Assembly (NCBI GenBank): GCA_036346355.1
Contig: CM070588.1
Coordinates: 17,407,914-17,471,913, forward strand
Origin: Rhipidocladum racemiflorum
Lineage: Eukaryota > Streptophyta > Magnoliopsida > Poales > Poaceae
Direction of reading: 5' to 3'
Length of the DNA: 64,000 nucleotides
The notes under the pieces were generated by a model. That model was given only the letters and a program-made list of their open reading frames with translations, ran no database searches and was not told the origin of the DNA. Of this stretch, positions 32,700 to 44,788 are shown piece after piece. Numbering within the stretch: position 1 is the first letter of the stretch; every line of letters starts with the position of its first letter. The position numbers were made by a program, and so were the translations under genes.

Positions 32700-33990
32700 T
32701 GAAATCCTTTCTCACATTCTCAAGGCCCAGCAAACTTCTTTTCCTTCTTCAAGCAATTGCGTAAGAGGTTTCGCAATTGTCGAGAAGCCTTCGATGAAAC
32801 GGCGGTAGTATCCTGCCATTCCAAGGAAACTCCGAATGGGTCACGGTCTTCTGTTCACAATGTAACACAGCTTCTACTTTTCTTGGATCTACGGCGACTC
32901 CTTCTGCGGTCATTACATGTCCAAGAAACTCCACCTTGTCCTTCCAAAAATCACACTTGCTGAACTTGGCGAAAAGTTGTTGTTCCCTCAGCTTTTCCAA
33001 AACTCGCCTTAAGTGTTCGGCATGTTCATCCTCCTGTCTTGGAGTAGATTAGGATATCATCTATGAACACGACGACAAACTTGTCCAAATATTCCATGAA
33101 CACCTTATTCATCATATTCATGAAATAGGTGGCGCGTTAAATCGATCCAAAGGACATAATCAGAACTCGTGAATGTCCATATCTTGACGAGAATGCGATC
33201 TTGAATATCTTCTGATCGGATCTTCAACTGATGGTATCCCGATCTAAGATCAATTTTGGAGAAAACTCCGGCTCCTCTCAGCTGATCAAACAAATCATCA
33301 ATCCTGGGTAGCGGATACTTATTCTTCACGGTGACTTCATTGAGTGCACGGTAGTCGATGCACATCCTGAAACTTCCATCCTTTTTCTTGACAAACAAAA
33401 CCGGTGCTCCCCACGGCGACGAACTTCGGTCGATAAATCCTTTCTCCATTAACTCTTCTAGCTGTTTCTTCATCTCAACCAACTCCTCGGTGGACATCCG
33501 ATAGGGTCTCTTTGCTATCGGTCTTTGTGCAGGTACAAGCTCTATCACAAACTCTATGTCCCTGTCGGCGGCATACAGGTAGATCTTCGGAAAAACATCT
33601 GGGTACTCATTCACTCTTGAGACATCCTCTATGCTGATTGCCTTGGTACTGTTAACCATCAAGCTGTCCATCTCTAAGCTGCAGTGGCTTGAAATTCCAC
33701 TTTCTTCCCACACTGCTCTCAATCGAGATAGTCCTTCGTCCACAATCCAATACACCCTTGTGCTTGGATAACCAATCCATTCCCAAAATAACGTCTAAGG
33801 TCCGGGTCTCCAAAATAATAAGGTTTGCTAGGAACTCTATTCCATCTATTAGTATTCTCACCCCGAACATCCTACTTTCATTCGGAGTTCGGAACCAGGG
33901 TTTGAACTAAAAGCATGCATCTAAGTCTTGCAATCCTCAAATCATTTCTAGTAGCAAAGCCTTGCGAAACAAACGAATGCGAAGCTCGAG
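32700..33990 (-). pseudogene. pol: Element C protease end and reverse transcriptase, frameshifted
   Basis: Pieces at 33105-33755 (KKKDGSFRMCIDYRALN, FSKIDLRSGYH) and 32749-33000 (KFSKCDFWKDKVEFLGHV), plus 33652-33870 (RILIDGIEFLANLIILETR), cover protease end and RT. The FIDD region near 33060 is present as DNA but split by a one-base insertion. The DSGAS region near 33990 is also out of frame. Confidence 0.8.
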
Positions 33991-34039
33991 TCAAACAAAA
34001 AGCTGTTGCAGTCTTGAGTTAACAAGTAACTTACCCAAG

Positions 34040-35179
34040 ACGACGTCCGTAGCATTCTGCGGTGCATCTGTGGTGACATGGTTGACTCGGCCTCTCACCA
34101 CGGTGCAGGGTGTGGCTCCTGTGCTTTGGCGTCCTAGCTGGGGTGGTTCCTAGATTGAAGCGAATCGGGTCACTCTGCTGTCTTCATTGGAAAACTGTTG
34201 GCAAAGTGTAATGGCTAGTTTAAGTTGTAGCAGCGTCTCACTTGTTCCTTGCCGATTGCTCGAGCGGCGTTTCTAGGGGCTGGGTCTCGGTAGTTACGAT
34301 TGGCAGGTCTTGGTGCTCGGGATGGTGTCCTTGTTGCATTCTCGTGGTTGGAATCTGAAGAATTGATTTGGTGCAACTCTCAGCGGTATGCGTTCCTGGC
34401 GTGATCCTTCTTTGTTGCATCCTGCGCTTCTGTTCTCATCCAGTTCCTTGCGCTTGTCCTCAAGAATAAGCGCCTTATTCACCAACTCTTGGAAATCTGG
34501 GAGGGTGTGGGTGATCAATCCTACTTGCAATCCTGAGTTAGGTCCCTTCATAAAACGAGACTATCTGGCTTTATCCGTCGCTACATCCTCAAAAAGCGTA
34601 GCGTGCTAGGCTGTGTGAACTTGTTCAGTAGTCGGCCACCTTGGCTGATTACCTTGCTTCAGTGCTCAACTCCTCCTTCTTAAGGTCCATGATTCCCTCG
34701 TGCACATGATCTTGTCGAATGCACCGTGAATTCTTCCCAAGTGATATCTTGAGGGTTCTCTTGCGTGGCACAGGTTCTCCCACCATTCGGCGGTGTTCCT
34801 TTCCAGCCGATGAGAAGCGTAGAGTACCTTCTCATTTCCTATGCATTGAGCTATGTGTAGCTTCCTCTCGATTGATCTTAACCAATCATCGGCCTCCAAT
34901 GGATTGGCATTCCCGAGAGAAAGTGGGTGGGTGAGTTCTCATGAACTCTCGACAGCCTTTGTATTCTGGCGTGGTCCCTGATTAACTTGATTAGCAAAGT
35001 GGCTGAGCAAAGGCGTGTTGCATTTGTTGCATCATAGCATGCATCAACTGAGTCTGGGCAGCAAGAAAAGCTCCGAAATTCTGCACATCCAGTGGCGGTG
35101 CTGGTGCTCCCTCATTGGGGTTTTCTACTGGGCGAGAACCGCTTCCATTGCCTCCAAAGTTTCCACGGGTATTCACCAT
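34040..35179 (-). pseudogene. gag: Element C gag, frameshifted
   Basis: Starts at Met 35179 (MVNTRGNFGG). Further pieces are 34666-34899 (WLRSIERKLHIAQCIGNEK) and 34294-34551 (GLITHTLPDFQELVNKALI). The knuckle region near 34210 is disrupted. Order and wording match A gag. Confidence 0.82.
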
Positions 35180-35412
35180 CTGTCGATTTGCTCTAGGTTT
35201 AGAGATGAGAGGGAAATAAGAATAGACAAGTAATATGGAACTTATGCGGGGCGAAAGGTGTACTTTAAGGTCCAACTTTATTATTGATATTAATAACTTG
35301 GTATGGTTGCTTACAATGCCTAAGGGCCTTGCAACACATACTGCACACTCAGCAAACAAATGAAAATCCAAATCGAACTAACACTGGAGTCTGACGCCTA
35401 AAGGGTGACTCT

Positions 35413-36186
35413 TTATTCTATGACGCGACTCGGCGAAGGAGTCTCACTATAGAACCTATGCTCACTCATCGAGAAAACCTCCACGGCCTGGTAAATGCGG
35501 ATCTTTGCGGCATAGGCGCGAAACGATTGCCATGTCCAAAGAATCGTGTCCTCTGTGGTAGTCGAAGAAGCAGTGTCCTCATCGAGATCTGACTCCTCTG
35601 GATCTGGCTCGTGTAGCTCGAGTACTGGCTTTGGGTCTGGCCCGTACAAAGTCATCTCCAACTCATCAATCCTTCACAGAAGGTGTGCCACATACTCTTG
35701 AGCTTCCCGCCATCTGTTTTTCTCTGTCGTGATCTCCTTGCGGGCCTTCTGTAGCTCCTTGCTTGTATTATCTAGTACATCCTCTTGGGCGACAACAAAT
35801 CGTGCCAACTGTGTAACCGTGGCATCCTCATCCTGAATCGCCTTCGGGTCAAGAAGGTTGTCGCTGCGCGGATGATAACGGAACACCGTGCTCTCCAATT
35901 CTCTGGCGTAGATACGAGTAATGTGCCGCATTGCTCGTCGTGATACTTCTTGGATACCCATCTGCATTGTAGATCTCCTGGCAGTGCAGTGTATCGGGCG
36001 ATTGCCTGGGCCCTTCTTCCTAGCAGGTACCTCAATCTTTACGTCACAAGCCTTGATCAATCCCGCTTGTCTGATCACTTCTACTTGGTATTGGGGCTTC
36101 TCAAAATCTCCGAGAATTTGTAGCATATGCCAAAGTTCCGCGGCGTGACCAACTCCTAGATCAACGTAGTTGAACTCTTCCTCCAT
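35413..36186 (-). pseudogene. Element C ORF1 with one internal stop
   Basis: Met at 36186, after GACAG. It has YVDLGVGHAAELWHMLQ, TARRST, GIQEVSRRAMRHI and ELESTVFRYHPRS, and a coiled coil to EAQEYVAHLL. A TGA near 35672 interrupts, then the same frame runs to 35413 (ELHEPDPEESDLDED and onward). Residues 1-170 are nearly the same as in A, while the surrounding gag and pol of C are scrambled. Confidence 0.72.
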
Positions 36187-36389
36187 CTGTCACAAGAGTG
36201 CTTTGCGTAAGAACTCGGAATTTTTAAAGTGTGACAAGGTAAGGGAAAATTTCAGCAAGAGACAAGAAAAGAGAGAAGGGGATAAGTCGAGATGTCATTT
36301 CTTATTTTGACAAATTTTTAGCTTTAGAAAATAGGTTTTTTTCCTCACTACGACCATTCTAGCTAGGGTTGAGCCTACAAATCAAGTAT

Positions 36390-36402
36390 GGCTCGATACC
36401 AC
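36390..36402 (-). other. Element C primer-binding site, damaged
   Basis: + reads GGCTCGATACCAC where A and B imply GGCTCTGATACCA. The CTG triplet is altered. The position next to the LTR at 36406 is as expected. Confidence 0.7.
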
Positions 36403-36405
36403 CTC

Positions 36406-39400
36406 TGTCGAGGACCCGAATTTGCAAATCCGACCCTCTGTGTATTCAGCACTAGTCCAGGAACGCGTTAGTGCACACAGTCTTAACATCGGTAAATATC
36501 ACAATCATACCACTCGGTACCAATAAAGTACTTTATTTAAATAGTCAAACTGGTTACTTGACCTTATGGTCAAGTTACAAATATATGCTCGCAAGGCGAA
36601 GCTTATTCAGAGAAAAATAATAGCAGCGGAAAATCAAGTAACCGTGGCGCCATCCAAAGATACCACAGCAACCGATCGGGCTCGCTTCCTAAGCGAGACG
36701 GATCCTCTTGGAGTTCCTCCTCCAAAGCCGGTGTAGTCTCCTCTTCAATCGGTGTTGTGTTGAGGCAAGGGTGAGTACTTGGTACTCGACAAGTCATGCA
36801 CGTAATGCAAGCTAATATACTACATGCATGGCTTGGTACAAAGGAATAGCTCAAGGTATATTTGCAAGAAACATTTGAAAAGTAATGTAAGTAGATTCGA
36901 AGCGAAGAGAAATAAGTAAAGCATAAGTAACTATTCAAGAATGTTTGGTAAACATCTTTCCCATCCTAAACTACATTTCCATCAACTTCATTATTAATCC
37001 GCCCAACCTTTCAAACCAAAGTTATTTTTGAGAAAATCTAACCCTTGACCTGTAATTCCCGGCGATGTCCAATTCACTGACACGGCTATTCGAATAGATT
37101 CTAAACTCTGCAGAGGTTATGCACTTTACCCACAAGATACAAATCAAACACCACAAAGGCGAGTTCCCGTAACAAAGTCTTTTGGAAACTTCTAACAATA
37201 CAAGTGGTCCTCCCGGTTATTGCGCAAGACTAACCCTTCCCTTCGCTAAGGCGAAGTCTAGGCCAATCCACTGTTAGATGGGTACCTGGCCTCAGCCCCC
37301 AGACGCTCCGCACAACTTACACAAAGGGTGTAGTTGACCTCCGAGGTCCCACAGTGCGTTATTAGTAACTTAGTCAACTAGGTCCGTCCCATTACGACAT
37401 GTGGTTGCACGTTAGACCCAGTTCAAAGGCTTGCAAGGTGAAGTCCTTAGGGTGACCAGGCAAGACTACCCAAGAACCAAATCAACACTCCCAATGCCAC
37501 AACCGGCCCACCTGATTACTCTTGCCACATGCCCTGGCCGAAATCGTTTATCAAACCCCAGCTTGATTATCATGCACCACGTGACATCAACATCACATGA
37601 TACCTTTCCAAAACAGGTTCAATATATCATTAAGTCAATATTAACATTTGATTATCCAAAATCATGTTATGAGCACGAAAGGTGACTAAGCAATTTACTA
37701 CAACGGTCTAAACCCATGTTGGCGATTTAATAATGTCCAACTAGTAATCCACAACTAGGGTGACAAGGGATCATGGCACATACTTAAATAATCAAGGTGT
37801 CATACAGCAAATTGGTATTTATCTAACCCCCAAGTTTAAACAAAGTATTTTTCTAATTGAACTAGCATGCAATAGTTTAAATCAAAATAAATTTCGAAAT
37901 AGGATCAACATGGTCAAAGCACAACTTGCCTTCAAAAAGTACTTGTTCTTGGTCTTGAGTTGGATCCTGAGTCAATACTTCTCCTTCGAATCCCTCCGGC
38001 ACTTCAACGTCTACTCGTAAAGCGTGCAAATAGCAAATACACGAATAAACAATAGACAAAAATTGTCCAAACATCCAAATAAAATCCATAAACAGAGAGA
38101 ACATAATTTTATGAGTTTTTAGAAACTGGAATCGTCAAATTTGGAGTTAAGACGCAAAAGTTATGATTATTTAAAGTTTAAATAATCAATTAAATAATTT
38201 TGCAGAGAAAAAGTTTAGTCCAAAAATTAATTAAAATTCATATTTAGGTAGGTCTCAATTTTATACAAATTTAGAAATTTGAATCACTCAAATCGGAGTT
38301 GAAACGCAAAAGTTATAAGCGTTTGAAGTTTGAAACAAAATCTGAAATCATTATTTCGAATTAATAAATCATTTTCTTTTTTCGAAAATTAATTATTGCG
38401 TCAGCATGGACACGTGGCAACACCGATTGGTCTGGCGACGTCAGCCGGTCCATGGACTCGGTCCACGCTCGGATCGGGTCTACCGTAGACACGGTCCACG
38501 GCTCACGCGTGTCGACATGTGGGCCCACTCGGGTGACGTCATCGCCGACGTCGGCCGGGGCTCACCACCGGTCGACAGTGGGACCTCACCGATGACGTCA
38601 TGGGTGGCGTCCGCGGTGCGATCGGCCGACACGCGGGCCCCGTGTCGCTGGCTCACGCCGCCGGCGTGGCGCGGCGGGTCGGCTCCCGGGGCACGGGGCA
38701 CGATCGTAGCCGGTGGTTTGAAAACCGACGGCTAGGATTGATTTGGGCCTCCAGCTTGGGCGCCCGGGTTGATCTGGGCCGTTGGAGCTTGATCTAACGG
38801 TCCAGATCCACTCTAGCCTGGTGCCGCTCCCGCTCCGGGGCACGACCTCTGCCGTTGGATCTAGATCCAACGGTTGAGATTAGATCTCGGATTTTCAACG
38901 AGGAACTCACCGAGGGTGACGTGGCGCGATCTGAGCCCTTGGATCTTGATCGGACGGTTGGTGGAGCTCGGGTCGGCGATGGCTTCACGCAGCGAAGTCG
39001 CTGCCGGCTGGCTGAGGACGGCGACCACACGAAAGGAGTTTGGGACGTGCTACGGCGAGGTGAAGGGTCTCTTCGGGTGCGCCTGGCTTCGAGGGTTCCG
39101 GATCTGGGGTCAATGGCGGCAGGGGACGGCGAACGGCGGCGGAATCAAGCAAAACCACCTCGGAGGGATGCTATGTCTCCGGCGAGCGATTCGACGGATC
39201 TACGGGCGGTGAGGCTCTCGGTGAGGTAGGGCGAGAGTGCGCGGGGTCACGGCGGTCCTCGAGTACCACCCAGATTTAAATGTTTCTCGGCATGCGCGCC
39301 TGGACGGAACCCTAATCCTACACGGCGGCGACGCGGAGGAGTCCGGCTTCCGACTCGGCCAGGGCGATGACGCCACGGCCGTCCACGTGGCACGATCAAC

Positions 39401-39903
39401 GGCCACGATCGCGTGGACGCGATCGGATCCGTGCCGGATTCGACCGAAGCGGTACGGGAAGATCCTGACCGTTGGATCTTGATCCAACGGTTGGGATCGA
39501 TTAGGTTTTGGAGTTGGTTTGGTCGAGTCACGTGGCTCGGGTCGGACTCGAACTCGAGTCTGACTCGGGCTCGGTCGGATGAACAGTACTTGACCCGACT
39601 TGAATTTCCAGCGATTTAATATTTAAAATAATTCCCAGTAATTCATTTAATTCATTAAAAATAGCAAAATACTCGGACAAATTTCCAGAAAAATTCTGGA
39701 AAATATTTTAGGGTATTTGGGACTTAAATAAAATATTTCCAACAAAATTTTATTTGCAAAATTAAATTCTTTAATTATTTCAAAATGGAATAAATTCAAA
39801 TAAATTCCAAATAAATCCAAATAAATTCCAGAAAATTCCAAAAATTCACCAATGTGCCAAATCACACATGAATTTAAGAAAAGCAAAATTTTGGGGTGTT
39901 ACA
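36406..39903 (-). repeat. Element C 5' LTR
   Basis: 3,498 bp, the partner of 27210-30721. It shows many small changes relative to the left LTR, such as actcagcaag to actcgacaag and caactggtg to caatcggtg. Palindromes lie at 38852 and 39469. Confidence 0.92.
36690..38010 (-). other. LTR-embedded two-block split ORF (C right LTR copy), block b damaged
   Basis: Block a, 38010-37930, is intact (81 bp, GC donor). Block b, about 36749-36690, has lost its CAG acceptor (CACCAG reads CACCGA) and the frame near its end. The damage falls at CTG/CAG triplets. Confidence 0.45.
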
Positions 39904-40275
39904 AAGATCTTCGATGATCGGTATAGGAAATTTATTCTTGACTGTCATAGAATTTAATTGCCTATAGTCCACACACATCCTCCACGATCCATCTTTCTTT
40001 CTAACCATGACAGCCGGAGAAGCATAAGGGCTCATGCTATTTCTAATATCTTTATTTTCTAGCAACTGATGTATTATAGCTTCCAATGCATCTTTTTGGT
40101 AGTGTGGGATCTTGTATGGTCTAAGGTTCGGTGGTTCAGCTCCCGCTTTCAAATATATCTTGTGATCACAATTTCTAGCTGGTGGCAATCCTTTTGGTTC
40201 AGCCAAAACTTCAGGAAATTGTTGTATTATTTCTTCAATGTCAGTTGGTCTCTTTTGACTCACTTTAGTTCTCAC
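39904..40275 (-). pseudogene. pol: Element D reverse transcriptase, first half
   Basis: The frame from 40275 has EEIIQQFPEVLAEPKGLPP, RPYKIPHYQKDALEAIIHQ and KKDGSWRMCVDYRQLNSMT, and stops where element C enters after PIIEDL. It is continuous in sense with 27209 leftwards. Bases 40276-40428 are the protease-RT linker with stops. Confidence 0.88.
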
Positions 40276-40428
40276 TTCTGAAATTTTCTGTACTTGAATC
40301 AGGCATCCTGTGATTCCTTTCTATCCCATCTTCTCCAACTTAGATGCACTGATATTACAAATGGACGCATGATCAATATAGTCCCTGAAGTTCAGAACCT
40401 CTCCTCCATTGCTCAAAGACAGATTTCT

Positions 40429-40768
40429 TTACTGTAAATCCAATCCAATTGGACTATGCTCAAATATCCAATCTGCCACCAATATAATATCGTAGCCCTT
40501 CGGATTCAAGAGTTTAAATGTGCTGCAGAATTTCACCCCATGTATTTCATAGTTTAGTTGTTCCACTTGGGTGTCATTCAATAACTCACCACCTCCAGCT
40601 ACCACAACTTTCTTCACTGATCCTTGGGTAAAAGTACAATTAGCTTTTACAGCCAATTCATAATCCATAAAGGAGTTGGTGCTACCACTGTCAACAAGTG
40701 CTACTACTGAGTTGGTGCTACCACTGTCAACAAGTGCTACTACTATTTGATTCTCAATTTTAGTAAGG
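40429..40768 (-). pseudogene. Element D aspartic protease with duplicated active site
   Basis: The retropepsin motif LVDSGSTNS appears twice in tandem, because a 36-bp segment is duplicated in frame (40673-40708 and 40709-40744). The downstream body runs FMDYELAVKANC, VAGGGELL and GYDIILVADWIFEHSPIGLD. The protease normally works as a homodimer with one Asp per subunit, so a doubled loop would probably distort the site. A stop at 40426 ends the frame. Confidence 0.85.
40673..40744. repeat. 36-bp perfect tandem duplication in D protease
   Basis: The unit starting gagttggtgctaccactgtc is present twice without a mismatch. It covers the codons for the catalytic DSG motif and its Val/Ala-rich upstream strand. 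Confidence 0.95.
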
Positions 40769-41196
40769 TAAAAGTGGCTTGTCCTATGATTCCCTTTGCT
40801 GCTTGTTGTGAGATGAGCATTAATTGTTCAATTTGTTCTTGAGGGTCAGCACTTTCTAGGCTGCCTGGAGCTATCATATGTTCATTATCTTGGGTTGGTT
40901 CTTGCTCTTCCTCTTTATTTCCATCATCTTCCCCTCCTCTCATCAAAAAAGCATGAATAGCACTCTTAATTTTGCATTTATGAGATGGGTTCCAAGTTTC
41001 ATTGCAATACCAACACAGATTTTTGTTCCTCTCCTCTCTTTTACCCTGTGTTGAGGTATTTGCATTTTTCTAAAAATTCGTTTTACTTCCACCAACACCT
41101 GTTTTAGCAGTGTTATTTCCAAACTTGTTGCGAGTATAAGTGCCAGGAAATTGACTCCTCTTTGCAGCAGCTGCCTTCTCATAAAATCTAGCATAC
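40743..41196 (-). pseudogene. gag: Element D gag C-terminal region with zinc knuckle
   Basis: On minus, the DNA reads a knuckle CWYCNETWNPSHKC near 40980-41020, the form common in Reina elements. It is followed by a short acidic linker (GGEDDGNKEEEQEPTQDNE) leading to protease. Frames change near 40943-41070. The element is cut at 41196 by E, and its CATAC duplication borders the cut. Confidence 0.75.
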
Positions 41197-43489
41197 TGTC
41201 GGACCCCGGAATAACACCTCCGAAATCCTCTGTGTATTCTGTACTAGTCCAGGAAATGCTAGTACACACAGTAGAAATGAAACCATAGCATATCCAGCGT
41301 TCTTTATTAATAATAAATACTCAAGGTTACATAGGAAATGGCGCGCAGGCCAACAAATAAATAAAGCAGCGGAAATGAAGACAAATAGATAGAGCCCAAT
41401 TAATTTGCCACAGGCAATCGACTGGGGACGCGGCCTAGTCCAACTGTTCCTCACCATCGTGGTACTCCTCCTCTGAAGTGGTAAATTAAGCAAGGGTGAG
41501 TACAAACGTACTCAGCAAACCACACCGGAAATGCAATATAAATGTACGGGTAATCAAAGGATGGCAATAAGGATTATTTAAGCATAAAGCAACAGTTTAA
41601 TAACATTTTCAACAATTTTAAAAGGCATACTTTATTCCAAAATCAAATCTATACATTTTAACTCAGGAATCTCTCCTGGAATTGGCTAAGTTAAACCCAT
41701 GATGGACTCCCTCCCTCCAATCATCATTTTGGAAACCAAATTTTAATTTACCAAAGTCTAATCTGAGAATGGCTTGCTCGGCATGCCCATAACCGCGGGC
41801 GCGGCTAATCGATTAGTTTGACACTCTGCAGAGGTTGTACAACTTTACCCACAAGACATAATATTTCCCTTTTATGTCAACACACTTCCTTTGGTGAGTG
41901 ACAGAGAAAATTATGACAAGGCCCCTATGTTAAATTCATACATGTAGTCATGCCCGCTAAGGTTTCACCGCTGAAAGACTCCCTCTATTCAGAAGCCCCC
42001 TCTTGCGCCAGAGTGGCAGCATCTCGCTTTCACCACACCACTACCCCCATATAGCATGACTGTCCATGAAATGATTTAATAAGGATAGCCAGGTCTGTCC
42101 CATTCCAGACTCGTGGTAGTACGGTTAGGCTTTACATTCAGCGAGACCCAGACCGGTCCTTAATTGACTAGGCGAGACTTTCCACAAACCCAGAACCATG
42201 ACCTCACCACTTTCCAACCAATTCTCGCCCGGTCTAAGTCATTTTCATTTTAACCATACTAATCTCCACATTGATACTAACATTGATCACTATAAGTTTC
42301 CAATTGAACATGATATCATTTTGGCATAAAGTTCCCCAAAATTTCCTAAGTTCAGTTCTATGCATGGCTAAGCAATGTCTAACTATTACCATAGTCATAA
42401 CTCATATTTTTACTAAGGTTACAAGGGTATCGGAATTCAAATGTCAAAGGTCGCATATCGGAATTGGATTTAACTATCATTTAAAACTAGGTCGGAAATT
42501 AATGTCTATAATAAATAAGCATGCAATAATTGTAAATACAACATACAAGTTCATAAAATTGGGAGCAACATGGTCAAGGGGGTGTGACTTGCCTGGATCG
42601 ACGAGTTGCTGCTCGAAATCGTTGTTCGGGAACTCCTCGGACTCTCCGTAATCTACGCGCGAAAAACAACCAAATTCAAATAAGACTCAAAAGGATACAA
42701 ATAAACACAATTTGAATTTCAAACTAGACCTAAACTAAAGTTTGAGATTTCTAATGAATTTAGGAAGATGAATGGAGCCAAACGGAGTTCGAACGGGTGA
42801 AAACGGGCTCCCGGAAGTTTAATACAATTAAAACGGAGTTTTCTGGAATTTTTAAATCATTTTTTAAAAGAAAATCCAATTTTACTGCGTCATGCTGTCG
42901 TCAGCAGTCCAATCGGATTTTTGGATTTATTTTAAAAACAAAAACTCGATTTATGACGTCATCGCTGACGTCATAAATATTTTTTTTGAAATTCCTTTTT
43001 TTTCTTTTAAACTGACAGGTGGGGCCGGCCGGCGTGGATCAAGGTCCACGCACTAAGACGCACGCTGCTGGGGCCAGTAGCGCTGTCGGGCGGGCGGGCG
43101 GCAGCCGGAAGCGCGGGGAGGAAGCGGCGAGGGGAAGCGCGGCGAGGCGAGGATCGAGGCGGCGGGCGGAGGCAGAGGAGGCCGGAGGAGGCGGCGGAGC
43201 CGAGGAGCGCGGCGGCCGGAGCCGGAGGAGACGACGGCGGTGGCGGCTCTGGGAGAAGGAGAGCGGAGGGAGAGAGAGGCACGGAGAGGAGGGGGGTTCC
43301 CGAGGGGCTTTAAATAGGGGGCGGAGAGGCACGGCACCGGCGTAATGGCGCGCGGATTTCGCGGCGGCCGGTGCGCGGAGGACGGCGGCGGTTGCGGGGA
43401 CGCGGCGGCGACGCGGCACGGAGAAGGCGGCGAGGCCGTTGGCGGCGCGGGCGCTGGACGCGGGGAGGAGCAAGGAGCCGGGCGTGACA
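41197..43489 (-). mobile_element. Element E: solo LTR of a Tekay-like family
   Basis: 2,293 bp with perfect CATAC duplications (41192-41196 and 43490-43494) and no internal region, so it is a solo LTR left by LTR-LTR recombination. Minus orientation: TGTCACGCCC at 43489, TATA box CCCTATTTAAAG at about 43308-43319, a very GC-rich leader (43020-43300), two TGACGTCA sites near 42955-42980, an AT-rich stretch, two exon-like blocks, and end GGGGTCCGACA at 41197. Its sequence is strongly diverged from A, B and C, but the order of parts is the same. Open frames in the GC-rich leader are composition artefacts. Confidence 0.9.
41435..42652 (-). other. LTR-embedded two-block split ORF (E copy, diverged)
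   Basis: Block a is 42652-42593 (60 bp), after CGCGCGTAG, with donor CCAG/GCAAGTC. Block b is 41472-41435 (38 bp), after a pyrimidine-rich tract and CTTCAG, ending TAG. Each is 21 bp shorter than in A, so the phase is kept. The peptides are acidic again (DYGESEEFPNNDFEQQLVD and EEEYHDGEEQLD). Implied intron: 1,120 bp. Confidence 0.55.
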
Positions 43490-44573
43490 CATACCGTTGG
43501 CGGCACCAGTACAAATTCTAAATTAGTAGCCAAACCTTGAGGCCTTTGGCTACTAAAATCATGCTTAATATCTCCTTTAAGTCCTCAAATGAAACAACTT
43601 AGCAAAAAGTGCTCTCTTAAATATGGATGGTCTCTTCTCACTAAGGCTACACATTCCTCAAATTTATCAATATAGTTAGAAACTGTTGATAGCTGTCTTA
43701 TGTTCTGCAAAGCTTCAACTACCTCGTGCGCACTGGTTTCCGAGAAACGATCACAAATCAGAGCACAAAACTGTGGCCAAGTCATCGAGTAGCTGGGAAT
43801 TCCAGTTCCTTTAAACCATGTTGCAGCCCAACTAGTGAGATGTGCAGTTCTAGGTTGACCCATTGATCTGGTGAAGCACCTGATATCTCAAAAGAATTTT
43901 TTCACACAGCTTTAGCCAGTTCAGAACATCCTCTCCATCAAACAATGGAATTTCTAATCTAGGACCCTTAATCACTACTTCCGCATAATAAGTTCTATTG
44001 TTTGCCTCTCCCATGTATTGATTTGTTTGGGCATCAAACAACTGAATTCGTGGATTCTAAACTCTTTCACCATACTGATTCCACATATTCCCAGCAGGTT
44101 GATTAGGTGAATTCATATCCAAACCATGCAAAAGTTGTGAAATACCTGACCTTCTCAAGTTTGTCTGAGTGTGATGATTGATTGATGTAGGTCTCACAGT
44201 GTGGTTGTATTCTTGACATATTTCGTCTAAATTGTCTTCCCTTGAAAAAAGTAATCCCTGAACCTCCCTATAAAATAAACCTTCCACCTGTGTGCGGTCT
44301 GCAAGAAACGGTGCAGATTTGTTATCTGAGGTCAAGCTGGAGCCTGCTCCATGACTGCAATCCCCTGCTCGCTGCCTTTTGTTACAGATATGCCCAGTCC
44401 AATAGCAACCCCTCTTCTGTTGACCGCACCATACCAGAACTCAACGTATAAATCCTCCTCAACATCTCCCTCATCTCAGTAAACTCCCTCTTCAAACTCT
44501 TCAGTTCTGCAAGGTCTTCTTTGATTATAGAAATTTCTGCCCGAACCTTAGTGAGTTCTTCATTCCCCGCCAT
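43490..44573 (-). pseudogene. gag: Element D gag N-terminal and core
   Basis: Met at 44573, then a coiled coil (KVRAEISIIKEDLAELKSL). Pieces follow at 44057-44335 and 43850-44041 (LEIPLFDGEDVLNWLKLCE, the usual start of the gag core in Reina-type elements) and 43585-43863 (SWAATWFKGTG, WPQFCALICDRF, NYIDKFEECVALV). Stops and shifts separate the pieces. The end is cut by E. Confidence 0.83.
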
Positions 44574-44775
44574 ACTTCCTCTGGATCTCCTACTAACACA
44601 AAGCTTATGAATCTGCTCAGTGAAATCGGAGGGATTTTACCAGCACAGCGTGCCAACCTCACTTCCACACTCAGCCTTTCTCATATCTATCTCAGCTCGG
44701 GATTTTATAGCCACGATCAACAGAACCGAGGCCAACCTTACCGATCGGATTGAGTCTCCCAAGGATTGACGGACT

Positions 44776-44786
44776 GCTCTGATACC
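44776..44786 (-). other. Element D primer-binding site
   Basis: GCTCTGATACC on + is the reverse complement of GGTATCAGAGC. It lies two bases from the LTR border at 44789. Bases 44574-44775 are the untranslated leader. Confidence 0.75.
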
Positions 44787-44788
44787 TT

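Larger units (their letters stand above)
27210..39903 (-). mobile_element. Element C: complete but decayed Tekay/Del-type chromovirus
   Basis: 12,694 bp with perfect target duplications AAGAT (27205-27209 and 39904-39908). LTRs are 27210-30721 and 36406-39903, and the internal part is 30722-36405. It has the same gene order as A in reverse. Coding parts carry many small indels, and differences from A, B and its own left LTR often fall at CTG or CAG triplets. It lies in the RT of D. Confidence 0.95.

Noticed and set aside
43007..43533. Several overlapping Ala/Pro/Arg-rich ORFs in E
   Set aside because: They lie in a GC-rich LTR leader where stops are rare on all frames. No codon-like pattern or homology is visible.
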